Origin: CAVTLG01 sp963735495
GTDB lineage: Bacteria; Chloroflexota; Ktedonobacteria; Ktedonobacterales; Ktedonobacteraceae
Assembly: GCA_963735495.1 (NCBI GenBank)
Contig: CAVTLG010000008.1
Coordinates: 434,001 to 498,000, forward strand
Direction of reading: 5' to 3'
Length of the DNA: 64,000 bases
Part shown: positions 44,516-54,772 of the stretch, piece by piece
Numbering within the stretch: the stretch's first letter is position 1
How the letters are laid out: each line of letters starts with the position of its first letter
Notes under the pieces: generated by a model
The model's input: the letters and a program-made list of their open reading frames with translations, nothing else
Database searches by the model: none
What the model was told of the DNA's origin: nothing
Translations under genes and position numbers: made by a program

Positions 44516-45688
44516 CTAGTGTTGTAAAGTAAACACTGGACGCAGGCCATAACGTAGGTCGATGGTTGCAACATCAAGCTGCTTCTGTTGCGCGAGTTGC
44601 AGAATATCGCGCAATTCGATCAGCCGATTATCCAACGGATTAGCATCACTGGCACCTCCCAGGTTGGCTGTCCAACCTGCCGGACTCTCGACGATGTAGG
44701 ACCCCTGACTACCAGATACCCCTCCAGATTGTTCGCTGGTACTTCCATACATTGTACCATCGTAACTCAGCTTAAACGTGTTGATGCCCACAACCTGAGG
44801 GAGACCTTGCAACACATTCACAGCGAACGTAATATTCCCTTGATCTAAGTGATCACCAGGATGCAGCACAGGTCCCTTCTGCGCCTTGCCCTGCCTGGTC
44901 ACATCTACAACCGTCCCCAAACGGTCCGCTCCAGCTGTCTGCGCAGCCGTGGCGATGATCATCCCCTGTTTATCAACACTGTATGTACCCTGCGCCGTTT
45001 GCCAGAGCAGGACAGGAACTCGTTCAGTTACCGTCACCAACAGTTGATTTGGCAGGTGCTTGCTCAAATCAGCCACGGCGACGAGAGGCGATGCCTCTAT
45101 ATGCTCTTTCACAGCCTCTACATTCAGTAGAAAAATATTCTGACCCTGTATGCCCATATCTTGAATATCGCGCTGGAGCTCAGCGTTGTGCGTTCCGGTT
45201 ACATCTACTTGCGCGATACGAAATGCACTGCTCTGCAAGACAAAACAGCAAACCAGCACACAGACAATGCCAACAGCGAAGAAACTCAAGATCCGCCACA
45301 GCAAACCACGGCGTTGCGAGCGTCCACTGCGCGTTGGTATCGTGGAACGACGTTGTGGCAATGGGCGTTGTATGGCCTTGATACGTCCACTCGACGCACG
45401 AGAACCCGTCTGAGCCAGCGTACGTGGCACCGAGACCACATACTGCTGCGCCCTTGCCCGCGTACGCCGTAGCTGTTCCTGACGTTGCGCAAAGGTATGC
45501 CACGCCATCGATGGATCTGCATCAGGTATAGTCACCACACGCTGTAAGCTTTGCGGAGCTTCACGGACTGGTCGACGGCCTCTCGCTCGCGCCAGGCCGC
45601 TCCTGCGCGCAGGACGCGCAGATCCCTTCGTCCCTGTACGATAGTGATATAAAGTCGTCTGCCCCGATATTTTCTTCTTTTCTGTCAT
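44516..45688 (-). CDS. ftsQ: Cell division protein FtsQ/DivIB with long basic N-terminus
   Basis: A 390-residue bitopic protein of the divisome. The first 130 residues are Arg/Ser/Gln-rich and cytoplasmic, much longer than usual. One membrane helix (about 146-165, ILSFFAVGIVCVLVCCFVLQ) precedes the POTRA domain (SAFRIAQVDVTGTHNAELQR ... SPLVAVADLSKHLPNQLLVT) and the FtsQ beta domain. The ATG at 45688 overlaps the murB stop as ATGA, with GGAAGG upstream. Confidence 0.88.
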   Translation of the reverse strand: MTEKKKISGQTTLYHYRTGTKGSARPARRSGLARARGRRPVREAPQSLQRVVTIPDADPSMAWHTFAQRQEQLRRTRARAQQYVVSVPRTLAQTGSRASSGRIKAIQRPLPQRRSTIPTRSGRSQRRGLLWRILSFFAVGIVCVLVCCFVLQSSAFRIAQVDVTGTHNAELQRDIQDMGIQGQNIFLLNVEAVKEHIEASPLVAVADLSKHLPNQLLVTVTERVPVLLWQTAQGTYSVDKQGMIIATAAQTAGADRLGTVVDVTRQGKAQKGPVLHPGDHLDQGNITFAVNVLQGLPQVVGINTFKLSYDGTMYGSTSEQSGGVSGSQGSYIVESPAGWTANLGGASDANPLDNRLIELRDILQLAQQKQLDVATIDLRYGLRPVFTLQH

Positions 45689-46710
45689 AGCGTTGATACC
45701 TTCCACTCGCCGCGCAGTTCGACCTCCAACTCCAAATCCACCCCAAAACGTTCATAAACGCGGTTATGCGCTTCCCTGACAAGAGTCGCGACTTCAGCAG
45801 CACTTGCACCACCTACATTGACAATAAAGTTAGCATGACGCTCCGAGATTTGTGCCTTGCCATACATCATCCCTTTCATACCCACCGCCTCAATCAGCCG
45901 ACCAGCATAATCTCCTTGCGGATTCTTGAACACAGAGCCTGCGCTTTGCTGTGGCGGCTGTGTTCTTTTGCGATATTTTTTATGCTCATCAATACTATTG
46001 CGTAGAGACTGGGCGTCCTCGCGATGGAGACGCACACCCAGTTGCATAATAATTTCAGACGGCTCTATAAGCTTACGCGGAGCCGCGATAGGATTGCCGA
46101 GTTCATCAAACTGTACACGCCTCTGTGCACGAAAGCGACTATGCCGATAGGATAGATCGAGCTCATCATGCTGATAGCGCACAATCTTAGGACGCTCCAT
46201 GAGTTCTTCCGCGGCCCGCGCGTCCACAACATCCACCCACTCCAGCACTTGCCCTAGATCATGATCATGCACGCCAGCATTACTAATCACGCCTCCGCCC
46301 AACGTCCCCGGTATGCCCGGTCCAAATTCCAATCCACCCCAACCCAGAGCTGCCAGTTCGTTTAGGAGTCGCGGCCAGCTAATGCCCGCCCCTGCTACCA
46401 GGAGTGCGCTATCGTCACCTCGCTCCTCGATGGTGTAGCTATTTAAGGCGATACGAGCCACAACGCCACGTACTCCCGCGTCAGCATACAAAACATTCGT
46501 GCCATTGCCAGCAATCAGCAAGGGCCAACGCCGCTCAGCACACATAGTTACCAGGCTCACCAGATCTTCCGATGTATCGAGAGAAACCCACACGTCAGCA
46601 GGACCGCCCACGCCAAAGGTACAATGGCGTGCCAGTAACTCATGGCGACGGACATGCTCACCAAATTGCGAGCGTAACTCGCTATAGGCAGTCTCAACAG
46701 CGAAGTGCAT
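45685..46710 (-). CDS. murB: UDP-N-acetylenolpyruvoylglucosamine reductase MurB
   Basis: A 341-residue FAD enzyme that reduces enolpyruvyl-UDP-GlcNAc to UDP-MurNAc. FAD-binding segments are NTFGVGG-like CTFGVGGPADVW, IAGNGTNVLYADAG and GIPGTLGGGVISNAGVH; the catalytic Ser lies in SAGSVFKNPQGDYAGRLIE and the Glu near the C-terminus. The ATG at 46710 directly follows AGAGGGAGA and avoids the 17-base overlap with murC that a start at 46737 would need. It is a type I/IIb-like MurB; length agrees. Confidence 0.93.
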   Translation of the reverse strand: MHFAVETAYSELRSQFGEHVRRHELLARHCTFGVGGPADVWVSLDTSEDLVSLVTMCAERRWPLLIAGNGTNVLYADAGVRGVVARIALNSYTIEERGDDSALLVAGAGISWPRLLNELAALGWGGLEFGPGIPGTLGGGVISNAGVHDHDLGQVLEWVDVVDARAAEELMERPKIVRYQHDELDLSYRHSRFRAQRRVQFDELGNPIAAPRKLIEPSEIIMQLGVRLHREDAQSLRNSIDEHKKYRKRTQPPQQSAGSVFKNPQGDYAGRLIEAVGMKGMMYGKAQISERHANFIVNVGGASAAEVATLVREAHNRVYERFGVDLELEVELRGEWKVSTL

Positions 46711-46720
46711 ACATCTCCCT

Positions 46721-48193
46721 CTAAGCCTGGCTTGCATTTTGCAATAAAAGTTCAGTTACGTTATAGATATCACCAGCGCCCATGACGACGACGAGGTCGC
46801 CTGAACGCAACGTTTGGCTTAATAACAGCGTTGTACTTTCAACGCTGCCACTATGCATAATTTGTGCACCGTCTTGTGTGAAATGTGGACGTTGCGCCAG
46901 CGCAGCCACAAGATCACGTGCATGCACAAGACCCGTATCTCGCTCGCGAGCCGGAAAGATGTCCGCGATCATCACGACGTCTGCGGCATCAAAGGCTTGC
47001 AAGAACTGCGCGAAAAATGTTTTCGTACGGCTATACATATGCGGCTGATAGACCGCGATGAGACGCTGAGCAGGATAACGACGACGGGTCGCCTCCAGAG
47101 TTGCCGCAATTGCGGTTGGATGATGCGCATAATCGTCGATCAGCATCACATCCAATACGTTCCCTTGCACAAGGAGCGGACCCTGCTGGCGTAGCTCAAA
47201 GCGTCGCCTGATACCAGTAAAGCCTTCCAATGTCCGCGCTATCGTTTCTGCATCAACACCAAGTGTGTGTGCGGCGGCTAATGCAGCCAGAGCATTCTCG
47301 ACATTGTGCGCACCTGGCAGTTGCAAATGCAGCACACGATGCTCAGGAAATGTCGCACCGCTCCGCGTTCTGACCCGGAAGCTTGTTTCACCGGCTAACT
47401 GCACATCATAGGCTTCAAATGCAGCCGGTTCAGCCAATAAAGGCGAACCCTCCACCGAATAGGTGACAACTCTACCAGACCAGTCGTGCAAACGTGCAAG
47501 TAGTTCCAGACAACCTGGACTATCCGCATTCAAGATTAACGTTGGTGGCAAAGGCCAATCACCTTGCATATCCATACCGCGAATAAAGTGTTCAAAAGCA
47601 CTCAGGAAGGCTTCGTAGTCGGGAAAAAACTCCGGGTGCTCGTATTCGATAGCCTTCACAATCGCCAGGCGCGGATGATAGTGCCAGAAATTATGGTTAA
47701 ATTCGTCGGCCTCATTCACGAAGTACTGGCTCTGCCCCAGACGATAATTCGCTCCGAAGCGCGGTACCACGGCCCCAATCTCACACGTCGGGTCCAGTCC
47801 TGCATCCACCAGTATCAGCGATAACATGGCCGTCGTCGTACCTTTGCCATGCACACCACACACTGAAAGCACACATTTACCAAGCATCAGCTCACCAAGC
47901 AGTTCCTGCCAGGTGAGGATACGCAAACCACGCTGCTGAGCGGCTAACAACTCAGAATTTTGCGCATCCAGAGCAGTGACAGCCGGACTGATGACCAGCG
48001 CATCGACCCCTGCCAGGTGATCCGCACTATGACCAATCTGAATGGCAATCCCTGCTTGCTCTAGAGCACGCACGGTCGCCGATGCCCGTTGATCGCAGCC
48101 CGTGACTGTATCACCAGAGATGAGCGCCATCTGCGCCACCGCTGAAATACCTTGCCCGCCGATACCCATAAAATGCAAATGTGACTTCTTCAA
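46721..48193 (-). CDS. murC: UDP-N-acetylmuramate--L-alanine ligase MurC
   Basis: A 490-residue ATP-dependent ligase adding the first peptide residue to UDP-MurNAc. The N-terminal segment FMGIGGQGISAVAQMAL is the MurC hallmark, followed by the ATP-binding GVHGKGTTTAML and the central NEADEFNHNFWHYHPRLAI. C-terminal IDDYAHHPTAIAATLEATRR is conserved. The P-loop reads GKGTTT instead of the usual GKTTT. Its ATG overlaps the murG stop. Confidence 0.92.
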   Translation of the reverse strand: MKKSHLHFMGIGGQGISAVAQMALISGDTVTGCDQRASATVRALEQAGIAIQIGHSADHLAGVDALVISPAVTALDAQNSELLAAQQRGLRILTWQELLGELMLGKCVLSVCGVHGKGTTTAMLSLILVDAGLDPTCEIGAVVPRFGANYRLGQSQYFVNEADEFNHNFWHYHPRLAIVKAIEYEHPEFFPDYEAFLSAFEHFIRGMDMQGDWPLPPTLILNADSPGCLELLARLHDWSGRVVTYSVEGSPLLAEPAAFEAYDVQLAGETSFRVRTRSGATFPEHRVLHLQLPGAHNVENALAALAAAHTLGVDAETIARTLEGFTGIRRRFELRQQGPLLVQGNVLDVMLIDDYAHHPTAIAATLEATRRRYPAQRLIAVYQPHMYSRTKTFFAQFLQAFDAADVVMIADIFPARERDTGLVHARDLVAALAQRPHFTQDGAQIMHSGSVESTTLLLSQTLRSGDLVVVMGAGDIYNVTELLLQNASQA

Positions 48194-49350
48194 ACGTTTA
48201 TACCCTCGTGCTTTACTGCCCGCTTTGACATCCCTTTCGCTGCGTTAAACACTGTTTCACCAATTTCTCGCGTTGCCTCTGGTTTTGCAAAACCACTCGC
48301 AGACGACGTCATCGCATCCAGACATGAAGGCGTCGATATAATATATCTTACACGTTCTATCAATAATTGTGGCTTCAAATCAGCATTATGCATAACTTCA
48401 GCGGCCCCTTGCTGCCCAAACATAGCAGCATTGACCTCCTGCGGCGAGCCACCAATCGCAGGCGGCAACGGTACTAAAATGCTGGCTTTTCCGAGCACGG
48501 CCAGTTCGCTTAAAGTTGCAGCTCCGGCACGACAGAGTACCAGTTCCGCAGCCTGCAATGCCAATGGCATTTCATCAGACATATAAGGCACCAGGCGATA
48601 ACGTTGCTTCATATCGGCAGGCAGATTGGCCAAGCCCTGTTCAGCCTGGGCGCGCGTTTCCTCGAAAAACTTGTTCCCGCTGATCTGCAGGACCTGACAG
48701 CAGGGAAGCAGTTCTGGCAATGCCTGCACCGTCACCTGATTGAGATAACGCGCTCCCTGACTGCCACCAGTTACCAATAAGAGTGGCAACGCAGGGTCCA
48801 GACCAAGCGTTGTACGCGCCTGCTGCTTCGTCACCTGTCGCACATCCAGTATGGCCTGGCGTACTGGATTGCCGAGCACAAGCGTCTTCGCCGCCGGAAA
48901 GAAACGTGTTGAGTCCGCAAAAGCTACCGAAATGCGCGTAGCAAAAGGTGCAATGAGCTTGTTCGACAAATTTGCCGAGACATCCTGCTGATGTATGACC
49001 AGCGGCACAGCATTGAGCTTCGCTGCTAAGCCAGCCGGCACGGCGACATATCCCCCACTGGTAAAAGCCACATGAGGCTGAAACTTGCGCACAATGCCCA
49101 CCGCTTGCACCATCCCAACCGGTACGCGTGCAACCCCCGTAGCCATTTGCCACGAGATATAGCGCCGCAGCTTGCCAGCTTTCACCGTCGCGATACGAAA
49201 TCCGGCAGCCGGTACCAACTGCGTTTCCAGGCCATCATCGCTTCCGAGATAGAGAATATCTGCGTTATAGGTATCTCGTAAGTGTGTTGCCACCGCGAGA
49301 GCCGGATAAATATGGCCCCCAGTGCCACCACCTGATATTAAAACTCGCAT
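48190..49350 (-). CDS. murG: Lipid II synthase MurG
   Basis: A 386-residue peripheral membrane glycosyltransferase adding GlcNAc to lipid I on the inner membrane face. The N-terminal ISGGGTGGHIYPALAVA and the middle LVTGGSQGARYLNQ are the two G-rich motifs of the family, and CRAGAATLSELAVLGKASIL is the UDP-binding region. Lipid I itself needs MraY, which is not in this cluster. Confidence 0.95.
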   Translation of the reverse strand: MRVLISGGGTGGHIYPALAVATHLRDTYNADILYLGSDDGLETQLVPAAGFRIATVKAGKLRRYISWQMATGVARVPVGMVQAVGIVRKFQPHVAFTSGGYVAVPAGLAAKLNAVPLVIHQQDVSANLSNKLIAPFATRISVAFADSTRFFPAAKTLVLGNPVRQAILDVRQVTKQQARTTLGLDPALPLLLVTGGSQGARYLNQVTVQALPELLPCCQVLQISGNKFFEETRAQAEQGLANLPADMKQRYRLVPYMSDEMPLALQAAELVLCRAGAATLSELAVLGKASILVPLPPAIGGSPQEVNAAMFGQQGAAEVMHNADLKPQLLIERVRYIISTPSCLDAMTSSASGFAKPEATREIGETVFNAAKGMSKRAVKHEGINV

Positions 49351-49401
49351 ATATATTCCACCAGTTATAGAGGAGAATAGGTGTCTATTCCCCTGTCACA
49401 G

Positions 49402-51000
49402 TTAAACTTTTTTTCTTCTGCTTTTGGTGATCGTGTAACGCGCGAATAAAGGATCTTCCGGCTCCTGAATATAACGCGAGATATTCAGTAATACTCCAAC
49501 TGCTGCCATCGAAATAACCAGAGAGGTGCCGCCATAACTAATAAATGGCAGTGGCACTCCTGTGTACGGGACAGAAGCAGTGGTTGAGCCAATGTTTATG
49601 ATCGCCTGCAACACCAGCCATGTCGTAATACCTGTAGCCAGCAGCGCGCCATAGACATCTTGCGTGCGCCGAGCCAGGCGAAATCCACGAAACGCCAGCA
49701 TCAGAAACAGCAAAATCAGGATAGCCGCCCCAATAAAGCCCAATTCCTCGCCAATAATTGCAAAAATCGAGTCGATCTGCGGAAATGGCAGATAGCCTGT
49801 CTTTTGCCGACTCTGTCCCAGCCCCAGACCAAACCAGCCACCAGACCCTAACGCCAGTAACGACTGGTAAAGTTGCAAGTTGATATCGGTAACATGCTGG
49901 AAAGGATTGAGAAAGCCGATCAAACGCTGCAAGCGGTAGCCGTGAAACGCCTGCGTCATAAACATTAAGCCTCCGCAACCCATGGCGAGCATAAACTGCA
50001 AGATATTCGCTCCTGCCGTAAAGAACATAGCAGTCGTCAGACCGGCAATAACTATCGCCGTTCCCATATCGTTCTCCAGCAGCACCAGACCCAACACCAG
50101 ACCCACGAGAATAACAAATGGCGCTAACCCATAGAGAAATGTCCCTACCTGGTTGCCTTTACGAGCCAGCCAGTCAGCAATATAGAGTGCTAATATCAAT
50201 TTGATTAATTCACTCGGTTGAAATGATAAGAACGGACCCAGCGTGAGCCAGCGCGATGCTCCATAGGCGTTTGTGCCAAACAACAAGACGATCACCAGCA
50301 GCGGCAGCGCTAGCGCCATACCAAAGAGCGAATAACGTCGCCACAAGCGATAGTCCACACGCATGGTTACAAGCATCGCGACTCCTCCCAACAGTGCACC
50401 AAAGAGCTGCTTCTGGAAAAAGTACGAGACGTCATTGTAGTCCTGAGCTGCGACAAACGAGCTGGCACTATAGACCATCACCAGGCCAAAGCAAATAAGC
50501 GCCAGTACAACGATCAGCAGCACAGAATCTATCTTTCCAGCCACACGCGGTAATTGCATCTCTAAGGCCGCTAGCTTTTTTTGCTCCTCGTCGCTAATGA
50601 CCTGGACAGGCGCGGCTGCTTGCACAGGCGCATGTGGTATACGCAAGCTTCCTGTCAGGTTCGCACGCGGTCGACGTCCAGAGACAGCCGGGATATCCGC
50701 ATTTGATACTTTACTGCGTAGAGGCGGCAAGCTCTTACGCGTCGCAGCAGATGGCGCCAGACGATCTTCGGCAGCGTAGCTCATCTTCACGCGTCGTTCA
50801 GCATTTGCAGCAGATGGTCGACGCTCTGCTAACGGTCGCGACCGCTCCTCCCTCGCTCCCCTGGACTCTTGCTGCGCAAGTGATCGGTAGACAGGTAAGG
50901 ATTGATCATGCCGCCTTGTGCCCCTTAACGGCTGCTCGCTATTCTTTTTGTTGAGCTTGTCTCGTAGCATGAACGCCTGCGATCTCCACTGTTTGCTCAT
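49402..51000 (-). CDS. ftsW: Peptidoglycan glycosyltransferase FtsW
   Basis: A 532-residue SEDS-family glycan polymerase of the septum. The first 145 residues are Arg/Ser/Pro-rich and cytoplasmic, like the N-terminus of FtsQ here. About ten membrane helices follow with MVYSASSFVAAQDYNDVSYF, LGPFLSFQPSELIKLILALY and YGGTSLVISMAAVGVLLNIS; the catalytic Asp region LVLLENDMGTAIVI is present. Division rather than elongation role is inferred from the cluster. The start is uncertain within the first ten codons. Confidence 0.92.
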   Translation of the reverse strand: MSKQWRSQAFMLRDKLNKKNSEQPLRGTRRHDQSLPVYRSLAQQESRGAREERSRPLAERRPSAANAERRVKMSYAAEDRLAPSAATRKSLPPLRSKVSNADIPAVSGRRPRANLTGSLRIPHAPVQAAAPVQVISDEEQKKLAALEMQLPRVAGKIDSVLLIVVLALICFGLVMVYSASSFVAAQDYNDVSYFFQKQLFGALLGGVAMLVTMRVDYRLWRRYSLFGMALALPLLVIVLLFGTNAYGASRWLTLGPFLSFQPSELIKLILALYIADWLARKGNQVGTFLYGLAPFVILVGLVLGLVLLENDMGTAIVIAGLTTAMFFTAGANILQFMLAMGCGGLMFMTQAFHGYRLQRLIGFLNPFQHVTDINLQLYQSLLALGSGGWFGLGLGQSRQKTGYLPFPQIDSIFAIIGEELGFIGAAILILLFLMLAFRGFRLARRTQDVYGALLATGITTWLVLQAIINIGSTTASVPYTGVPLPFISYGGTSLVISMAAVGVLLNISRYIQEPEDPLFARYTITKSRRKKV

Positions 51001-51106
51001 GTCCAGAGCTTACCTGTACGCTAACCACCTGGAGCGCGCACATCCTTCGCAATCTCTCGTCATGGGCTTGACATAGAACGAATTTTCTACTATACTCTTC
51101 ACAAGG

Positions 51107-51424
51107 TCATTGCTTAGCAAAGCGTGTATTATGTTTATCCGGTGAATCCTGATCTGGCTGCTCCTGCATCACCTCGAGCACCTGCTCAACTTCCTGGTCA
51201 CTGATACGCAATTGAGCAGACTGCATGTCAAAGACCTCAACGCCTTTTGCATGTAATAATGTACTCCAGGGATCAGTTTCAAGCGTTGGTATGTTTGCCT
51301 CACCAGCAGGAGCACTATCAGGAACCGGATGATGCCCTAAGAGTTCTTGCCAGATGCTGCTCAATTCACCTTGTACAGGTTCTGGAGTCTGCTCTTTTTT
51401 TTGGCCTTGATTCTTTTTTTGCAT
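51107..51424 (-). CDS. Small acidic protein in the dcw cluster, function unknown
   Basis: A 105-residue soluble, Gln/Glu/Pro-rich protein encoded between ftsI and ftsW where other bacteria have murE, murF, mraY and murD. The start is supported by AGAAGG 5 bases before the ATG. A helix SDQEVEQVLEVMQEQ ends it. I do not recognise a family. Position suggests a divisome accessory, which is inference. Confidence 0.6.
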   Translation of the reverse strand: MQKKNQGQKKEQTPEPVQGELSSIWQELLGHHPVPDSAPAGEANIPTLETDPWSTLLHAKGVEVFDMQSAQLRISDQEVEQVLEVMQEQPDQDSPDKHNTRFAKQ

Positions 51425-51474
51425 TTTACACCTTCTTGCTATGCTTCATCCCCACACCCATCGATGATCACGCA

Positions 51475-53224
51475 TCATGGCAAATCAGGCATTACGCCAT
51501 AGTGCCACATCAATTGCTGCGCGATTGTCCTCCATAGGGGACCAGCCGCCGAGCCTCCATAGATCGTACTTTGCGGTCGGTCAATTTTCACAAGAATGAC
51601 AAACTGTGGATTCGAGGCTGGGAGAAAACCAGCCATCGAAGCCTCGGTCTCGGTATCAGATATGCCTTGAGTCGTAGCAGTCCCTGTTTTCACCGCCACG
51701 CTATATCTCGCTATGGTTGCTTGCTGGTTATAATTTGCTGCGCTCACCAGCATACCAGTAAGTTCCTTTGCCGCCTCCGCACTAATCACCCGTCGCTCGA
51801 ACTTGAGGCTTTATAGTAGTAACGTGCCCATTATTATTAATCGAGGACACCAGGTACGGCTTCATCATCACTCCGCCATTAGCGATAGCTTGATAAACCA
51901 TAGCCATCTGTAGTGGTGTCGCCGTAATACTCTGCCCAAAGGACTGGCGTACGAGATCACTCATAGACCAATCGGGAGAGGCATTCGTACGATAGCCCCC
52001 TGACATCTCTGGATCTAATAGCCCGGTACTTTGCCCAAAACCGAAACGTTGCACATAGGGATAAAATCCTTGCGGCTTCAGAAAATTGTATACCACATAG
52101 GCGGCTCCAACATTAGCCGAGTGCTCTAGCACCTGGGTCATCGTCTCATGTCCATAAGCCATATCCGCCCAATTCGTTACCTCCTGTGTACCATCAGGAA
52201 AGGTGAGATAACCCGGATCATAAAACGCTGTATCGGGCGTAATCAGCTTTTGATCCAGTGCCGCTGCCATCGTCACCGCCTTCATGGTCGAACCTGGCTC
52301 ATAACTACAGTAGAGCGCCGGATTGAGATAGACATCCTCACTACCCAGGCAACCCTTATCATCGGCATAATTGCCATAATTATTAGGGTCAAATGTCGGA
52401 TAACCTGCCATGGCCACGACAGCGCCCGTGCGTGCATTCAGCACAACGACGGTTCCACTCTGCGCCTCTGTTTTTTGCACCGCATTAGCCAGTGCAGACT
52501 GCACCTGATACTGAATATCGCTCTCAATCGTCATGGTCAAATTCGCGCCATTCAGCGGATTTTGTCCTGAACTGGAACCAACCGTCAAAGGATTACCATT
52601 GAGATCGGTTTCTGCCGTGAAACTGCCTGGTTTCCCAGACAATAGCGTATTATATTTGGCCTCAATGCCATAGACTCCCTCATCCGAGGCATCAGACACA
52701 TAACCCAGTACCTGCGAGGCCAGATCACCGCCAGGATAGGTCCGCCAGGTGCGCGGCTGTAAAAAGGTATCTGGCAATTGCAAATTACTCAACTGCGCGC
52801 TCTGTGCTGGATCGATAGGCCCCGCGATGCGCACCGTCTGTAAATTAGCGCCAAAGGCTTGCCTGAGACTATCCTCTGATACACCTGGAAGCACCTGGTG
52901 CAACTCCTGGATCTGCGTCTGTAAGCTGGCCCGATAATTTTCTGTATAGTCCGCTGCAAACTGTATTGGCTCGATATAGACATCATCACGCACAATGTTT
53001 GTCGCCAACACATGACCCTGCGCATCAAAGATCAGCCCTCGTGGAGCTGGCAGAATCTGGCTTTGTGTATGCTCCTCATTCGCCTGTTGCGCCAACCGAT
53101 AACCACTATAGGATTCCAGAATCTGCCAGTAGTAGAGCCTGCCCAGAAGCACAACCATAGCGCTACAAACCAGCAAAAAAATCATCATTTGCCGGTTGCG
53201 CGCGCGGCGTAGCTCTGTACTCAT
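51475..53224 (-). pseudogene. ftsI: Septal transpeptidase FtsI (PBP), interrupted by a one-base frameshift
   Basis: A class B penicillin-binding protein that crosslinks septal peptidoglycan. From the ATG at 53224 (GGAGAT 6 bases upstream) it reads a membrane helix, the PBP dimer domain and the transpeptidase domain with YEPGSTMKAVTM (active Ser) and EHSANVGA (SxN), then stops at 51782 in QVRATGD. Skipping the C of CAAGTTCGAG (about 51806) gives QVERRVISAEAAKELTGML and continues into the frame ending at 51475, which carries the third motif VKTGTAT. Catalytic motifs are thus split over two frames. Whether this is real or an assembly error is discussed in the findings. Confidence 0.9.
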
Positions 53225-53289
53225 TACTGATCTCCTCTGCCAGACGACGCACGCCAGGCACATATAACTTCATTCAGGCTCGCGTAGAG

Positions 53290-53694
53290 TTATGGTTGCG
53301 TCCCACCAGTATTTTTGGCGATAGACTGCAAATTATGCGCTACGATTACCCATACCTTACTTGTATCAACTGGCACCAACCCCTGGTGCTTTGCCTGACT
53401 GGCAATATAGGCCGGCGACTGCTCATAAGCAATCGTATCAATCAGATCCTGGTTTTGACGCGCCAGCATCGTCTGCTCGCTGTGTATTTGCTGCAAGTGC
53501 TGATTCGCAGCGACAGCTTGGCTCACCTGACTGAGATACAAAATCGCCATCAAACCTATCAGCAAGACGCTTATAACGCACAACGCGACAGGTCCGAGAT
53601 GCAAAAAAAAGGGCGGTCGACGTCTGTTCACGGCAGATAGGTTCTTTTGCTGCATGGCTGGCAAAGCACCGGTATGCGCTTTCGAGCTGTACAT
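53290..53694 (-). CDS. ftsL: Divisome bitopic protein, FtsL/DivIC-like
   Basis: A 134-residue protein with a basic cytoplasmic N-terminus, one membrane helix (LGPVALCVISVLLIGLMAIL) and an external coiled coil (LQQIHSEQTMLARQNQDLID), then AYIASQAKHQGLVPVD, the SxAxxxGM-like end seen in FtsL and DivIC. It lies between rsmH and ftsI, the usual ftsL place. AAGGAA precedes the ATG at 53694; 53739 is an alternative start. Confidence 0.82.
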   Translation of the reverse strand: MYSSKAHTGALPAMQQKNLSAVNRRRPPFFLHLGPVALCVISVLLIGLMAILYLSQVSQAVAANQHLQQIHSEQTMLARQNQDLIDTIAYEQSPAYIASQAKHQGLVPVDTSKVWVIVAHNLQSIAKNTGGTQP

Positions 53695-53765
53695 ACACTG
53701 CGTTCCTTCAAGATACAGAGCGGTTCCTGGCAAATGCACTTGACCAGCTCCCTACAAGTGACGCA

Positions 53766-54731
53766 CTACGAACCAACAACGACTTCGGCAACCCGTAATT
53801 TGGCACTACGAGCGCGCGGATTACGCTCGATCTCTTGCGCGCTTGCGGTGATAGGCTTCTTCGTCAACAGACGTAAACGGGCCTTGTGACCACAAACACA
53901 GACCGGGAGTTGAGGCGGGCAGAGGCAATCACTTGCTTCGCGCCGCATAAACTCTTTCACAATTCTATCTTCTAAAGAGTGGAAAGCGATAATCGCCATC
54001 CTACCTGCATCTACTTTTTCGGTGCTCAGTACGTCCAAAAGCTGAGGCAGCACTGTCTCCAATCGCTCTAACTCATGATTCACAGCAATGCGCAATGCCT
54101 GAAAGGTCCGTGTCGCCGGGTGGATAGCGCCAGGCTTATGAGGCACCCCTACGGCGGCAAGCGTAGCCAGTTGAGACGTCCGTAGCAGCGCCCCTCTGGT
54201 GCGTTCACGCACTATGCGTCGAGCAATCTGCCGTGAACGCGGCTCCTCCCCATAACGCCAGATGATGGCGGCAAGTTCCTGTTCGCTGGCCTGGTTGACC
54301 AGGTCAGCGGCTGAAACGTCCAGCGTTTGATCGAGCCGCATATCCAGGGGACCATCCGCACTGAAAGAAAAACCGCGCTGCGCATCATCCATCTGGTCCG
54401 ATGAAAAGCCGAGATCGAGCAGTGTGCCTTGTACGGAGACAAAACCCGTACGCTGCGCAATGGCAGCCAGGTCGGCAAAATTCCCGTGAGCCAGCACCAA
54501 CCGACCACTCTCTATACAATCTGACAAACGCTCTTCCACCCGCGCCAATGCCTGCGTATCGGTATCAATGCCCAATACCTTCCCATCAGGAGCTGAGCTA
54601 GCCAGGATTGCAGCTGTATGGCCTCCTCCACCTAGCGTGCCATCAATATAACGGCCACCCGCATGGGGTTGTAGAAACCTCAACACCTCGTCTAACATCA
54701 CCGGCACATGTTGTGAATGTTCTCTATTCAT
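53766..54731 (-). CDS. rsmH: 16S rRNA (cytosine-1402-N4)-methyltransferase RsmH
   Basis: A 321-residue SAM enzyme (formerly MraW). It starts HVPVMLDEVLRFLQP with SAM motif YIDGTLGGGGHTAAIL; DLGFSSDQMDDAQRGFSF, RTFQALRIAVNHELE and AFHSLEDRIVKEFM are family signatures. It follows mraZ by 41 bases, the conserved start of the dcw cluster. A Cys-rich segment DCLCPPQLPVCVCG is typical of part of the family. Confidence 0.96.
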   Translation of the reverse strand: MNREHSQHVPVMLDEVLRFLQPHAGGRYIDGTLGGGGHTAAILASSAPDGKVLGIDTDTQALARVEERLSDCIESGRLVLAHGNFADLAAIAQRTGFVSVQGTLLDLGFSSDQMDDAQRGFSFSADGPLDMRLDQTLDVSAADLVNQASEQELAAIIWRYGEEPRSRQIARRIVRERTRGALLRTSQLATLAAVGVPHKPGAIHPATRTFQALRIAVNHELERLETVLPQLLDVLSTEKVDAGRMAIIAFHSLEDRIVKEFMRREASDCLCPPQLPVCVCGHKARLRLLTKKPITASAQEIERNPRARSAKLRVAEVVVGS

Positions 54732-54772
54732 TTACTCTAGCTCTTGACATACGTCGATAGAGAGAGCATCTT

